The position numbers were made by a program, and so were the translations under genes. From the NCBI GenBank assembly GCA_037447605.1, contig CM074805.1, positions 3,469,465 through 3,533,464 on the forward strand: 64,000 nucleotides of DNA, written 5' to 3'. This DNA comes from Zygnema circumcarinatum (Eukaryota > Streptophyta > Zygnematophyceae > Zygnematales > Zygnemataceae). The notes beneath the pieces are model-generated. The model was not told the DNA's origin. It did not search any database and saw nothing but the letters and a program-made list of their open reading frames with translations. Shown piece after piece: positions 1-10,048 of the stretch. Position 1 is the stretch's first letter, and every line of letters begins with the position of its first letter.

Positions 1-25
1 GGGGGGGGGGGGGGGGGGGGGGGGG
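1..25. repeat. Homopolymer G run at window edge
   Basis: The first 25 bases are all G. The rest of 1-283 is the 3' flank of the minus-strand UDP-xylose synthase and shows no gene. A pure G run this long exactly at the edge may be a contig end or a sequencing artefact rather than biology. Confidence 0.9.
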
Positions 26-283
26 AAGGAGAACAGTGGGCATGCCACCCATGTACAACATCCAGCCTTTCCGCTCCGAGTGTGTGAAAAACAATGAATA
101 AGCCATACAGCGGCTATTAACCTATCTCCTACTTTCTTCTCTCCTATGAGGCTTCATACATCTGCTTGAGTAGGCCTTGGCCATAACCGACTTGGTCAAC
201 ACGAAAACATGGGCGTCTGTCAGCATGGGCATGTTCTGGTACCTCCGAGATTCAGCAATAGCACCAGCGATAGTAAGATACCT

Positions 284-3200
284 CTAAGCCTCCTTGCGGT
301 CCCCGAAGATTCTGCTTCTGAAGTCCTCCACCATGAGAGGAAGGCCATCCCGGAGAGAGACCTTTGGCTCCCAGCCGAGCATACTTCTGGCCTTGCTGAT
401 GTCAGGCTTCCTCATGTGAGGATCATCCTGAGTGTTCTCTCGGAAGGTGATCTTCGCATCTGTGTCAATTGTCGTGCGTACCACCTGTTCCAACAGTCCA
501 ACGAAGGCAAATTGGTTACTTACCATAGCATAACAAAATGGCTTCACCATAGCAGACCTTGTCAGGACATGGGTCCCTCTATCAAAAGTTGTAATTCCCT
601 AGGCCCCTGACACAATAAGCTTATAAATCCTCTACGACACCCCCAAGATATATACAATACGACAAGGACAGCTAACAATTTGGACCTGTTAAACTTCTGT
701 GCTGAGGTTACTTGATGATTAGACCTGCTATGATAACTAAAACTGGGTGAGGCAAAGAAGGTGGGAGTGGGTGGAGCACATCTAACAGTAGACAGTAGCC
801 GGGAGGCATACACGAGGACATCTTAATCGAAAAAGAACTCTACAAAATAATATACAATTTCTCTTTATCAAACTGCTCTTGCAATCCACCACAGTAAGGA
901 TCCCATGTTCACTTCTAAATTACTTCTGTCCTAGGAATAGCGAGTCATCATGCACGTTTGACCGGAAACAAAAGCTGCCAACAGATAGTCTAAGGAGCGA
1001 GTTTCCCATAACACACACAGAGTTTCCAGAACTAAAGAAATTAATCCAGCAAAGAACTATAAAAAACCCTTCAGTAGTACATACTAGACCAATCCTGATA
1101 ACTCCTGACAAAAACATAACGAATAGCCGGCGCAAGCTGGCTTGTCTTGAAGCTGATAGTAAAAATCAACTCTGCATTTCCTTACCAAAAGTAAAGGGCC
1201 AATCATTTAACTCCCTTGGATGACTATGATTGATAAAACTAACAATGATCCCATCTGAAGTTGAAGTCAAGTCCCAGTGACGACAACCAGAAAACGGTCT
1301 AATACTATCAATGACGACAGTATCGTAAATACATTGCCCGTGATGGCATAGCTGGTAAAGTCCACTTCAAACAACTTAAAATTAAGTAGACAGTAGATTA
1401 TAATCTAGGAAAACGCTCCTATATCTTCACAATAATTTCTTTCCCTGTTTAAAACACTCACCTCTGCCAGCTCCAACATTGTAAATTCTCCAGGATTGCC
1501 CAGGTTGAATGGGCCAATGTGCTCCCCGTCCATCAGTCTCATCAGACCCTCCACCTGCACAATTCCACGGGTTTCCCAGCTTTAAGGGCCACAAATCTAT
1601 ATACCAAAAGTAGACTCTCCAAAGTCTGCACTTTGCTGTAAGAGCAAAGCAAAAGTAATGAAGGGACCACAAACATCAACACAGAGTAATGTGACTGACA
1701 GAAGCACAGTCACTACGGCAGGAAAACATGAGTCAAAGAACTCGGCCCATAACATAGGTTCAGTCTAAAGGATGTTGATCAGACAGACTAACGATAACAG
1801 AGTTAAATGGAGCTAAAAAAAAAGTTCGAGGTGGTAAACACTGGAGTCAATACATATACTCAAACCTTCAAACTGTGGCTTCCAATTAACTTCAGGATAA
1901 CTTCCAAAGACATACAGAACTGAAGCCCTCTTTCTGACAAAGGCCCAAAACTTAAATAAGATAAGAGCACTCACCAAATCAGAAACATACTGGAAGCTGC
2001 GAGTCTGTTTGCCGTCACCATACACAGTCATTGGCTCCTTTCGCAGTGCCTGCAGAACATAACTCACAGGATTAAGAACACGACTGCTGCAGTTGCCATA
2101 CCAATAAACTGAAACTTGACCTGACCCTGAGTTACAAGATGTATCACACATGCAGGAACAGACTCCCTGAAATTCTGAATCAACGTCGTAACCGGTAGGG
2201 CGTGTCAAACTTTGACATTTCGCATCGGGAATTGTTTCAAACAGTACTTTATTTGAACCTTACTTCTAAATTCGGTAGCAAGAGAGAAGTAGTTTCAAAA
2301 ACTCAATTTCGAGAAATGTCAGAGCATGACACGCCTTACTGGTAATGTATGTACATGATCACGTGGCATGTATCCGTACGGAACTATACAATCATGGACC
2401 ATCAATTGAACGTAGGCAATAATACCACTCTCTCAGATGACATAACAAAAAATCAAGCAAGCAATAAAGAAAGTAAGACCCACAAGAGAAAGCACGCCGC
2501 ACGTCCTACAGAGGCAGTGTATCAATGTAAAGGATATCCTATATAACCTAAAACCTCCATCCAAGGATGTGCATCGCCAAATAAACTGATATTGAACACT
2601 GGCCAAAGCTGCAGCATGCATCGCTTGAAATTCTAGAGGATCTGCTGCCATGGACTCTAAACCGGCACAAAAGCCTCATGAAGCCTCTCAGGCAAGTCCT
2701 CCACGATGACGGCCTCGCAAAGCACGCATATGTCAATTAACTAATTTTCTCATACCTGTGCAACGAAATTGCTGACCACTCGTCCATCATCAATGCACAT
2801 GCGGGGCCCGTACGTATTGAAAATGCGCGCAATGCGAACCTGCACGGTTGCGCAAAAGAAATATCGATTAAAAGTTGAAGTGGCATACTGAAAGATAGTA
2901 AAGCACTGCTGGGCACAATCAAGAAGAGTTCCCTCAAATTTACTGGTACATTCACCTTATGTTCACGAGACGATCATCAACAGCATAATACACTGCTTCC
3001 AAGAAATAAAGCACTGAAATTCTGTGCGTAAAGGAGAGCCCTCAGACAATTACAATAGCACACGAATCTCATTAATGTTCGTACCTCCACTCCGGCTCCA
3101 CGATGGTAGTCCATCGTCAAAGTCTCAGCAACACGCTTACCCTCATCGTAGCAACTGCGAACACCTGCAGGTCACAGAAGCAGATAAATTCATAAAAAAG

Positions 3201-4833
3201 CGGCCATGAATACACATCAATGGAATATAGCCGGTGACGCAAGAGAAGTGATTGGCTTCCCAATTCAATCCAAGATCGTATTTTTATTGAATTTACATCC
3301 CGACAAGCCAAAATGCAATTTTGGCATATGATGGTTGAAAGCAGTGACACTTCAGAGGATTAGCAGCAGAGTAAGCTACCCAAATTTGTCCGCACAGCTT
3401 GTCACAAACACGCGGACGAAAAAGGCGAAATACGATGGTACAAGGAAAGTACAGAATTCTCAAGTTATTTCACTGACCGATTGGGTTGACATTGCCCCAA
3501 TATGTCTCTTTCTGTGGGTGCTCCAACGGATCTCCATAAACTTCACTGGTGCTGGTAAGCAAGAATCGTGCTCCCACACGCTTGGCAAGCCCGAGCATGT
3601 TGAGTGTACCAACCACATTTGTCTTGTGCAAGGAGTTAAGTCAATACACAATACAAAGGTATCGAAACGGAACAAGAGCCGCCTACTGGAAATTAATAAG
3701 TGTCCATAACCCAGCAAAATGCAAAACTGCAACGACGTCCGTGTCTGAGAGGATATGATTGTCTTCACGGGGTTGTGCTTGTAGTGCACGGGAGAAGCGG
3801 GGCAGGCCATGTGGTAGATTTGGTCAACCTCGAGCAGCAGTGGTTCAACAACGTCATGGCGAATAAGCTCAAAACGAGGATTTCCAAAGTGGTGCATCAC
3901 ATTTTCCTTCCTGCCAGTGAAAAAATTGTCCACTACAATAACCTGAAACACGAGAAAGCGACGAAAACTGAAGACTTTGTCAAAAAAACACACAATCGAC
4001 GTGTTTAACGAGTTGTTCGTGTCAATCAGCCAGCCAGCCAAACGGAGTCAAAACAAGCCAAATGCTAGCCTTTAATCATAATCATCTGCGCATTTCACAC
4101 GTAGAGGAAAGCACATGTTAACAATGAGGATTTAAACATCGGACATTTACCTGATCACCTCTCTCCATGAGGCGATCCACCAAGTGACTCCCCACAAATC
4201 CCGCGCCTCCTGTGACTACTATGCGTAGAGACTTCCTCTGAATACCTTGCGGCACTCGGCTACCAACGCCAATCACTCCAGTCTTTCCTGATACAAAAGC
4301 GCCATCTTGGATTGCAAATCTGGACATCACAGGCATACATAGCACATCCATCAGATAATCAGGATCCAGCTTACATCGCACGAACCAAGATTCCTGCTTT
4401 CCATTCAAGCGTATATCCACCTTCAAACAGACTATCCTTCAGGATACGCATTTCGACTTCCATCCCGAAGGGAGCACCTACGATAGGTCCAACAACTCAT
4501 GGATCGGCAGAGATCAAAGAGAAAACGCATGTTTGAACCCATTCAGGATTCACAGAGACTATAGACATGGGAATGAGACCGTTAAAGCTGTACTTGCCTG
4601 GGAATGGCCCCATCTGTATCTCCTCCTGACGTATTGATATACACTATTTTCACTGGGTTTGGCTGAAAAACAAAGTACGCAGCCGTGATTGCCATTCCAA
4701 GGGCAACGAAGATCAACCGCTGCTCCTTAAGCAAATACTCCACAGGTTTGGGCAGATTCGACTTCTTCGAAGGCCCAGGCGCCTTGGGCGAATACGTCCC
4801 ATTGTCCCGACTCCTGTGCGTGAGCCCAGCCAT
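284..4833 (-). CDS. UXS: UDP-glucuronic acid decarboxylase (UDP-xylose synthase), membrane-anchored type II
   Basis: The enzyme converts UDP-glucuronate to UDP-xylose with bound NAD+, supplying xylan and other wall polymers; anchored forms face the Golgi lumen. The model has nine coding exons: 4833-4598, 4319-4151, 3942-3757, 3625-3478, 3164-3085, 2839-2756, 2049-1975, 1554-1462 and 484-284. They join in phase to 423 codons plus TAG, a normal length. A short basic cytosolic head precedes one membrane span at residues 39-57. The Rossmann motif GGAGFVG is at 116-122, TSTSEVYG at 221-228 and the catalytic YDEGK (Tyr252, Lys256) follows. An upstream in-frame ATG at 4995 reads through a GA repeat, so I chose the ATG at 4833, just before the conserved anchor region. 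Introns 1 (GC-AG) and 3 (AT-AC) are non-canonical, and intron 6 holds a MITE-like element. The family is certain; the first junction is less so. Confidence 0.95.
2192..2342. mobile_element. MITE-like element inside UXS intron 6
   Basis: This 151-base element starts CCGGTAGGGCGTGTCA and ends with the near-perfect complement of CCAGTAAGGCGTGTCA. The similarity between the arms continues inward through TGACATTTC and, more weakly, for about 60 bases, so the unit can fold into a long hairpin. TAA flanks it directly on both sides (2189-2191 and 2343-2345), as expected for a three-base TWA target duplication of PIF/Harbinger (Tourist-like) elements. It has no coding capacity. The superfamily assignment is inference from the target site, and no second copy was seen in this window. 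Confidence 0.7.
3626..3756 (-). other. U12-type AT-AC intron (UXS intron 3)
   Basis: On the minus strand this 131-base intron begins ATATCCTCT, one mismatch from the U12 donor ATATCCTTT. It ends in CAC, with the branch-like sequence ACTTAAC about ten bases before the end, as minor-class introns require. Splicing here gives the unbroken family sequence [17 protein letters not shown]. No GT-AG choice keeps both the frame and the conserved KTIKTN stretch. Confidence 0.88.
4336..4345. other. No separate feature; interior of UXS intron 1
   Basis: UXS intron 1 runs from 4597 to 4320 on the minus strand. Its donor reads CAG followed by GCAAGT, the preferred GC-AG consensus. It joins an Arg codon split AG/A and continues into [14 protein letters not shown] ahead of the Rossmann fold. 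Nothing else was seen inside the intron. Confidence 0.5.
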
Positions 4834-4878
4834 CTTCTCCACACCAGTTCCCACAACCTCCCTCCTCTCCCCTCTCCT

Positions 4879-4960
4879 CCCCTCCCTGCCCTGCCCTCTC
4901 TCTCTCCCTCTCTCCCTCTCTCCCTCTCCCTCTCCCTCTCCCTCTCCCTCTCTCCCTCTG
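4879..4960. repeat. CT/CCCTCT microsatellite in UXS 5' leader
   Basis: This is a run of TCTC and CCCTCT units on the plus strand (GA-rich on the transcribed strand) just upstream of the chosen UXS start. On the minus strand it reads as an open Gly-Glu-Arg stretch, which I take as leader rather than protein. CT-rich leaders are common in plants. Confidence 0.8.
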
Positions 4961-5029
4961 ACGCCCTGCGGATTACTGGCACGCTTCCCGATCAACGGCC
5001 TTTGAACTTTAGGGTTGGCGCGCCACCAA

Positions 5030-5480
5030 CCCCCCCCCGATCGGACGGTCCAGAGCGCGCGGCCGCCAACGGCAATGAATGCCGCCCGCAGGATGGCACC
5101 TGAGCCACCTGCCGCAACGACACGGGCAGCCCAAAAAACGTTTCAGCCCCTCCTTTAGCTCACCCTGGGATACTTTTCGGGCAGCGTACACGTGTCACAG
5201 ACGCATCTCCTTGAATCCACGCGTACTCGACGGTTAGGATTGGCCCCCGGGCCGCGTTCGGCGGCTCACGGTCAGGCGGCGGCAACCTCCTCGGGCGCTC
5301 TGTTGCGGCCGCCGGGCGGCAGCAGGAGACAGCTGGCGGACGGCGAGAGGCCGGAAAGGAACCGTTGGCCGTACGGCCGCGGGACGGTCCCCGCCAGCAC
5401 GCGCCGAGTCCCCCGGGGGACTTCTAGGACCGCCGGGGCCCGCTGGTACGGGACGGGACGGGACGGGCGGTGGCGGAGCT
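5030..5480. promoter_or_regulatory. GC-rich promoter island upstream of UXS
   Basis: This strongly GC-rich stretch lies upstream of the minus-strand UXS. It contains the palindrome GGCCGTACGGCC near 5366 and tandem GGGAC units near 5448-5465. No TATA box was identified. The same GTACGG word recurs upstream of most genes here. From 5480 to 5909 I see no gene, only AT-richer DNA between this promoter and the 3' end of the next gene. Confidence 0.45.
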
Positions 5481-5909
5481 GAGCTCGCTCTGAGGGAGGG
5501 AGGGAGGGCTTGGCTGGCGAATTCATTGTTTCTCATAGGCGAGAGCCTCCATCTGAAACACCAAACCTTACATGGAACTTGCACGATATGGAGACGATAC
5601 CCAACAAGGAGGAAGAGTTGACGCACACGGTGCTGTACTCTTAAAGCGAAGTCGTTGTACAAGTATTGACTAAAAGAAAGGTGTTCGAGTTTACTTAAGT
5701 TACACAGAGCCTTCCAGGCGTCCAACCAGCTATTTCGCTGCTTCCCACAGAACAAATACTCCTAAATTCGTACGCAAAGACAGTTAAGGCCAATAGCCAT
5801 TCCATTAAATGTACACTCCCTACCTATCTATGCGCCAGTGAGAAGATACAAGTAGTCACGAGAAAAAGGAGAAGAAGTGAAGGTGCTCTCATCCCCTCCG
5901 CTCCCTCCC

Positions 5910-8807
5910 TCACAAAGTCGTCTTCAGAAACTCCTCCAACTGAGGGAGAACATCTTCCGGGTACTCCTCGTGCGGCAGCAGCCCCCCCCTCACTGCCCCG
6001 AACCTTGTCACCCCCTTGGCCCCCTCCAACGCCTGCATCTCCGCCTTCGATCGCCGGGGGCCCTTCTTAGCACTAAGAACCAACACAGGGATGCCCTTCG
6101 CCTCCATGGCTGCGAAAAGCTCCAAGAATTCTTCCCTGGTGGAGACAGCGTCCAGTTCGCCGCTTAAAAAGGATGCGGGAGCAAAGCGTGCACCTTCTCT
6201 CTTTGTGAGCTCGGTTCGCTTCTCGAGAATTTCCGGCGTGACATTGTCCGGCTCGGCGTAGACATGAGTGAGGTACTGCATGCGCATGTTCTTGGGGCTC
6301 GTCAGCAGATAGTTGTAGAGGGCCCAGCCAACACCTGGGGACCGGATTGCGTTTCGCAGAAGGGAGTATCTGAGACACCCCTCCAACCCCCCAAAACAAG
6401 CCGACTTTTAGTTAGAGAACACAACTTTGATGATGGCCTTTGCAGGATTGGACAAAGTGAGATTTTCTCCCTCACACTAAAGAACTCATATCAGTGAAGA
6501 CCAAGAGTGCCAAGTTTCAGACCTGAACTCCATTTTCTCAGACTTTCCGAACACAATTGGGAGCGGTCCACCCCACGTCGGAGCCACAGCCGCAACAGCA
6601 GATGGCGTCAGAAGGTTCCTGGAAGCTGCTCGAAGCACCGCCGTGGCAGCGTGACCCGCACCAATAAAAATGGGATTTTTCTCTCCCTCTGTTTCAGGAA
6701 AAGGAGAGAGGGGAGAGAGAGAGAGCTAGAGTTAGAGAGAGTGAGAGGGGAGCGAGAGAGAAAGGCGGAAGGGAGGATGTGCGAGCGAGTGTGAGAGGGA
6801 AAGGGAGAGAGACGGTGCGTGTGAGAGGGTTGACGGAGAGGGAGAAGGAGAGAAAAAGAGGTGGTGTAGGAAAGTGGGAGAGGGGAGAGAAAGAGGGGGG
6901 AAAGGAGAGAAAAGGAGGCGGAAAATTAGGGCCCACAACCCAGTCAGTAATCGGTGATCGACTCTTCTCTCCTAAATGTCACCCTTCGAAGAAATAGAGG
7001 GCTGGTGCTGAATTAATAACATACTCATATGAGAAACCAAATCTACAAAGTCAGCAGTGGGTTTGTAATCACATCAATCCCGGTTTTCTGGTGGGAGCAA
7101 TCCTTCAGTATTACTGCGGCTACTCTTCATGAGACTCTCCCGTAGAGCGGCCGTGTGTTGAAAAGACAAAAAGTGAAGGGGTCAAGATGACTCGAGCTAA
7201 GGCATTCAAACTTTTAAAATCAGTCAGCGTCTTTTCCTAATCTCATTGTTCTATTCGTTCTCTGACTAAATGCTGAAACCAAAAAAATCAGTTCTCCTTC
7301 ATTCTTAACACACTTCGAGGTGTGCGCCTCCCAGATCAGTCTGCAATCGCTCAGTTATCTCAATCGCAATTGATCAGTTTGGCGCTTACTCAATGGACCA
7401 TCCGGAGCTGCGCATAAATCCTTCAGGAACTGCTCCATTACATCTGCTGTGTAATTGAGTGGAGGCCTATCTGAACTTCCGAAGCCTGGCCAGTCAATGA
7501 CTGTCACTCGTCTCTCTTTCGCCAAAGCAGAAGCCACATCGGCCCACTCCTCCACTGTGCTCACATCTGAATATGCCGGCAAAAAGACAAGGGGCGGAGC
7601 ATCGCTAGGCGCTATGCTGCCCTTATGCTCCACATAGTTAATGCTTATTGGCTGACCATTATACTGCCAGACCCATCTTCCACTCCCAACCTGCAGCCAA
7701 AGGAAACTTTTGAACTCAGGCAACGGTGTGTGAGATCGAATAGGTGCGAAAAAAGCCTCTAGCCACGCAAGGTGGACGAAAGATTCTCCTACAAAATAAA
7801 TCTGAGAACTTGCCCAGGTGTTGAAGTCCTAATCAGTTGAAGTGAGGAATGGAAACAGGCCAACTCTAGGGAGGTGGTCCCGCAACCGCAAAAAGCTTGT
7901 TGCAAAGCATTGACCTCACTAACTGGGGGGCTTAACATCAATGCAAGTGGTGAAAGGAAACTGTTCACTGAAAAACACATCATTGCAGCAATTGTCTCGT
8001 TGAATTAATCTCTGTACGAAAATGGACGCTATCGCCAATCTCTATAGACAAAAAGTATCTGATCTTGTCGTTCTAATAAGTACACTTTCTTACCGTTCAG
8101 TATGCTTCTATAGTCATGGCAACGCTACTACTAGAATAGTTGGGCAATAGGTGTGCTATTAGACCTTTCATCTGTTTTACAATTTTTTTTGAAGTGAGTA
8201 TGATTCCACGATGCCCCTGTATTCAGTAATTAGACTTTCCCGCCATTCACACGGTGCAAATCTTCGACTTCTCCTTAGCGCAGCTAGACTCCGTGAAACC
8301 TCCTTCATTTAGCCATGATTTACTCCGCGGTCGGCCCCCTCCTCGCAATGAACTCTGGACTGTTCTCAGCTCGCAACAATAGTCAGCGTATCATTGAGGC
8401 GATAGTAAGCTAACCTAAAATTCAATCACCGGCCCAATGCTAACTGCTGCCCTCACCGTGGTTTCGTGCTTTCCACGTCTTGTCTCCTCTAGCACAGCCA
8501 CGTCAGCCGCGCTTGCATGGATTGCCCCGTACTGCTCCACAGCCCTGTAAGGCCTTCTTTTGCATCTAATTTGGTCATGTCTTCCCAGAAGTCGAAAGAG
8601 AGAAGGGCGAGATTCAGATGTGGGGTATGAATGTGAAAGGATGGGAGCAGCCCATGCAGGCGCTCCAAGCGAGCGACTTGCAAGAAGAGCTCTGGCATGG
8701 GAAGCAGCAGCTACTTGATTCGGGGAGACTACGGATGGTAGTCGCAGGGCCATAGAAGCTGCAGAGGTTGCAGGAAGAGCCATGGCTGCCATGAAATGGA
8801 GGAACAA
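5910..8807 (-). CDS. Plastid-type alpha/beta-hydrolase-fold protein with a non-canonical nucleophile elbow
   Basis: Four exons (8807-8457, 7690-7390, 6688-6523, 6369-5910) join in phase to 425 codons plus stop. The first exon is rich in Ala, Ser and Arg and looks like a chloroplast transit peptide. The hydrolase core follows, with PPLVFLPAYSDVS (oxyanion-loop region) and VTVIDWPGFGSSDRP at about residues 180-192. The strand-5 elbow reads FIGAGHAATAVLRAA (GAGHAA at 227-232), so His stands where the Ser nucleophile of GxSxG is expected. A cap region with NYLLTSPKNMRM and a C-terminal helix end the protein. Plants have a family of plastid alpha/beta-fold proteins of this type; the biochemical role is unknown to me. 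In-frame ATGs at 8792 and 8783 are alternative starts. It is divergent to the SCNM1-like gene. Confidence 0.87.
6700..6915. repeat. GA-rich low-complexity tract in hydrolase intron 2
   Basis: About 200 bases of GAGAGA, GGGAGA and related units lie inside the second intron of the hydrolase-fold gene. Several open frames through it (Ser-Pro-Leu rich on the minus strand, Arg-Glu-Gly rich on the plus strand) are composition artefacts. On the transcribed strand it gives a CT-rich run just before the exon 3 acceptor region. Confidence 0.8.
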
Positions 8808-9199
8808 ACATCGGTCTTAAACCATTACTCAGAAACAACGTCAACTCTCAAGAACTGGAGACTTAAAATTCCAAGTTACAAGGCACTGCACCGACAGAAA
8901 GCATTCATAAGCTAGTCACAATATGCTCAATGTCACACATCCGAACACAATGGTGTCCACACATGCTTAGGTTCAGCGAGACCGATACCTTACCGGCGTG
9001 CAGCAGAGACCCCGGTTGCCTGTTCGATGCCGAGGAGCTCCAAATATCTCTCGACGGAACACTCTCCTGCGCTTCACCTCGGCAAGGTCGAGGTTCGTCC
9101 CTCCCTCCCTCCCCGCAGCGGCCGCTCTCCCTGCCCCATTACATGCTGTGCGACGTGGAAGGCGCTGACTGGGCCACGTCTGCACCTCTACGCTGATGA

Positions 9200-9470
9200 G
9201 TGCCATTTCGTACGGTCACCAGAGGAGGCCACGTGGCGGGCCACGTGGCGCCGGGCCTTCCAGGCGCCTCCTCCCGTTCAGGCCGATACTATATCGATTC
9301 GTACCGTATCGTACGGTACTGTGGCGTATTATCTTGTATCGTTGATGTTGTATCGTATCGTTACCTTGCTGTATTGCTCAGTACTGTATCGTAACGCGCT
9401 GTATCGTATCTTGCAGTAGCGTATCTTTTCGTATCGTGTTGTCGCGTGGGAATATCGCGATATATTGTCA
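9200..9470. promoter_or_regulatory. Divergent promoter region with CCACGTGG boxes and degenerate GTATCG repeats
   Basis: This lies between the hydrolase-fold gene (-) and the SCNM1-like gene (+), about 1.2 kb apart. It holds two CCACGTGGC boxes at 9229 and 9241 (G-box/ABRE core), then about eight spaced copies of GTATCG or GTATCGTA from 9305 to 9440. CGTACGGT lies at 9209 and 9312. No TATA box was recognised. Shared use by both genes is inferred from position only. Confidence 0.5.
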
Positions 9471-10048
9471 GGATTTATTTTCGCGGAGTCGCCCATGGCA
9501 GGCATGCAGGCCGGCAGGCAGCTCCTCACACCGTTGAAGGTGGCGTGAGAAGGCTGCCGGGGTAGCCTTTCAGCAGGTAAGGATCATGAGGAAGCAGGAC
9601 GAGCTGCAGAAAGGTGGTCATTTCGTTAAAGGAGAGTCTATATGTCTCTGTTGTCGCATCTCAGGCTGTGAACTAGAATTTTCATGCAACGTTCGTTTTG
9701 CGATTGAAAACAATTCGGCATCGGAAGTGAGCTTGTTACGGATGTTTTCTGGATAGGGCTATGTTGCTTTGAGAAGAGAGACTGGCTTAGGACATTGTGT
9801 TTGGGCTAATAATCAATTTATTAAACTTATGTGGTACCTCAACCTAAATGTTGCGTGTTTTGTCCTGACGGTAAGTCTTTTAAGGATTGAAGGATTCAAG
9901 ATGTCCTCGTGCTCCATCATTCGCGAAGAACTTGTCGTTTCTGATTAACTGCCTCGCTTGGCCTTTTCACACCCATTTCTTCGCGCTTGTCCCACACTTA
10001 CTACAACAACCTTGCCTGTTGTTCTGCAGGTTCTTCAGGCACTTTGGA

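Noticed and set aside
1-25. Telomeric repeat
   Set aside because: It is a pure G homopolymer with no TTTAGGG or related unit; an artefact or contig edge is likelier.
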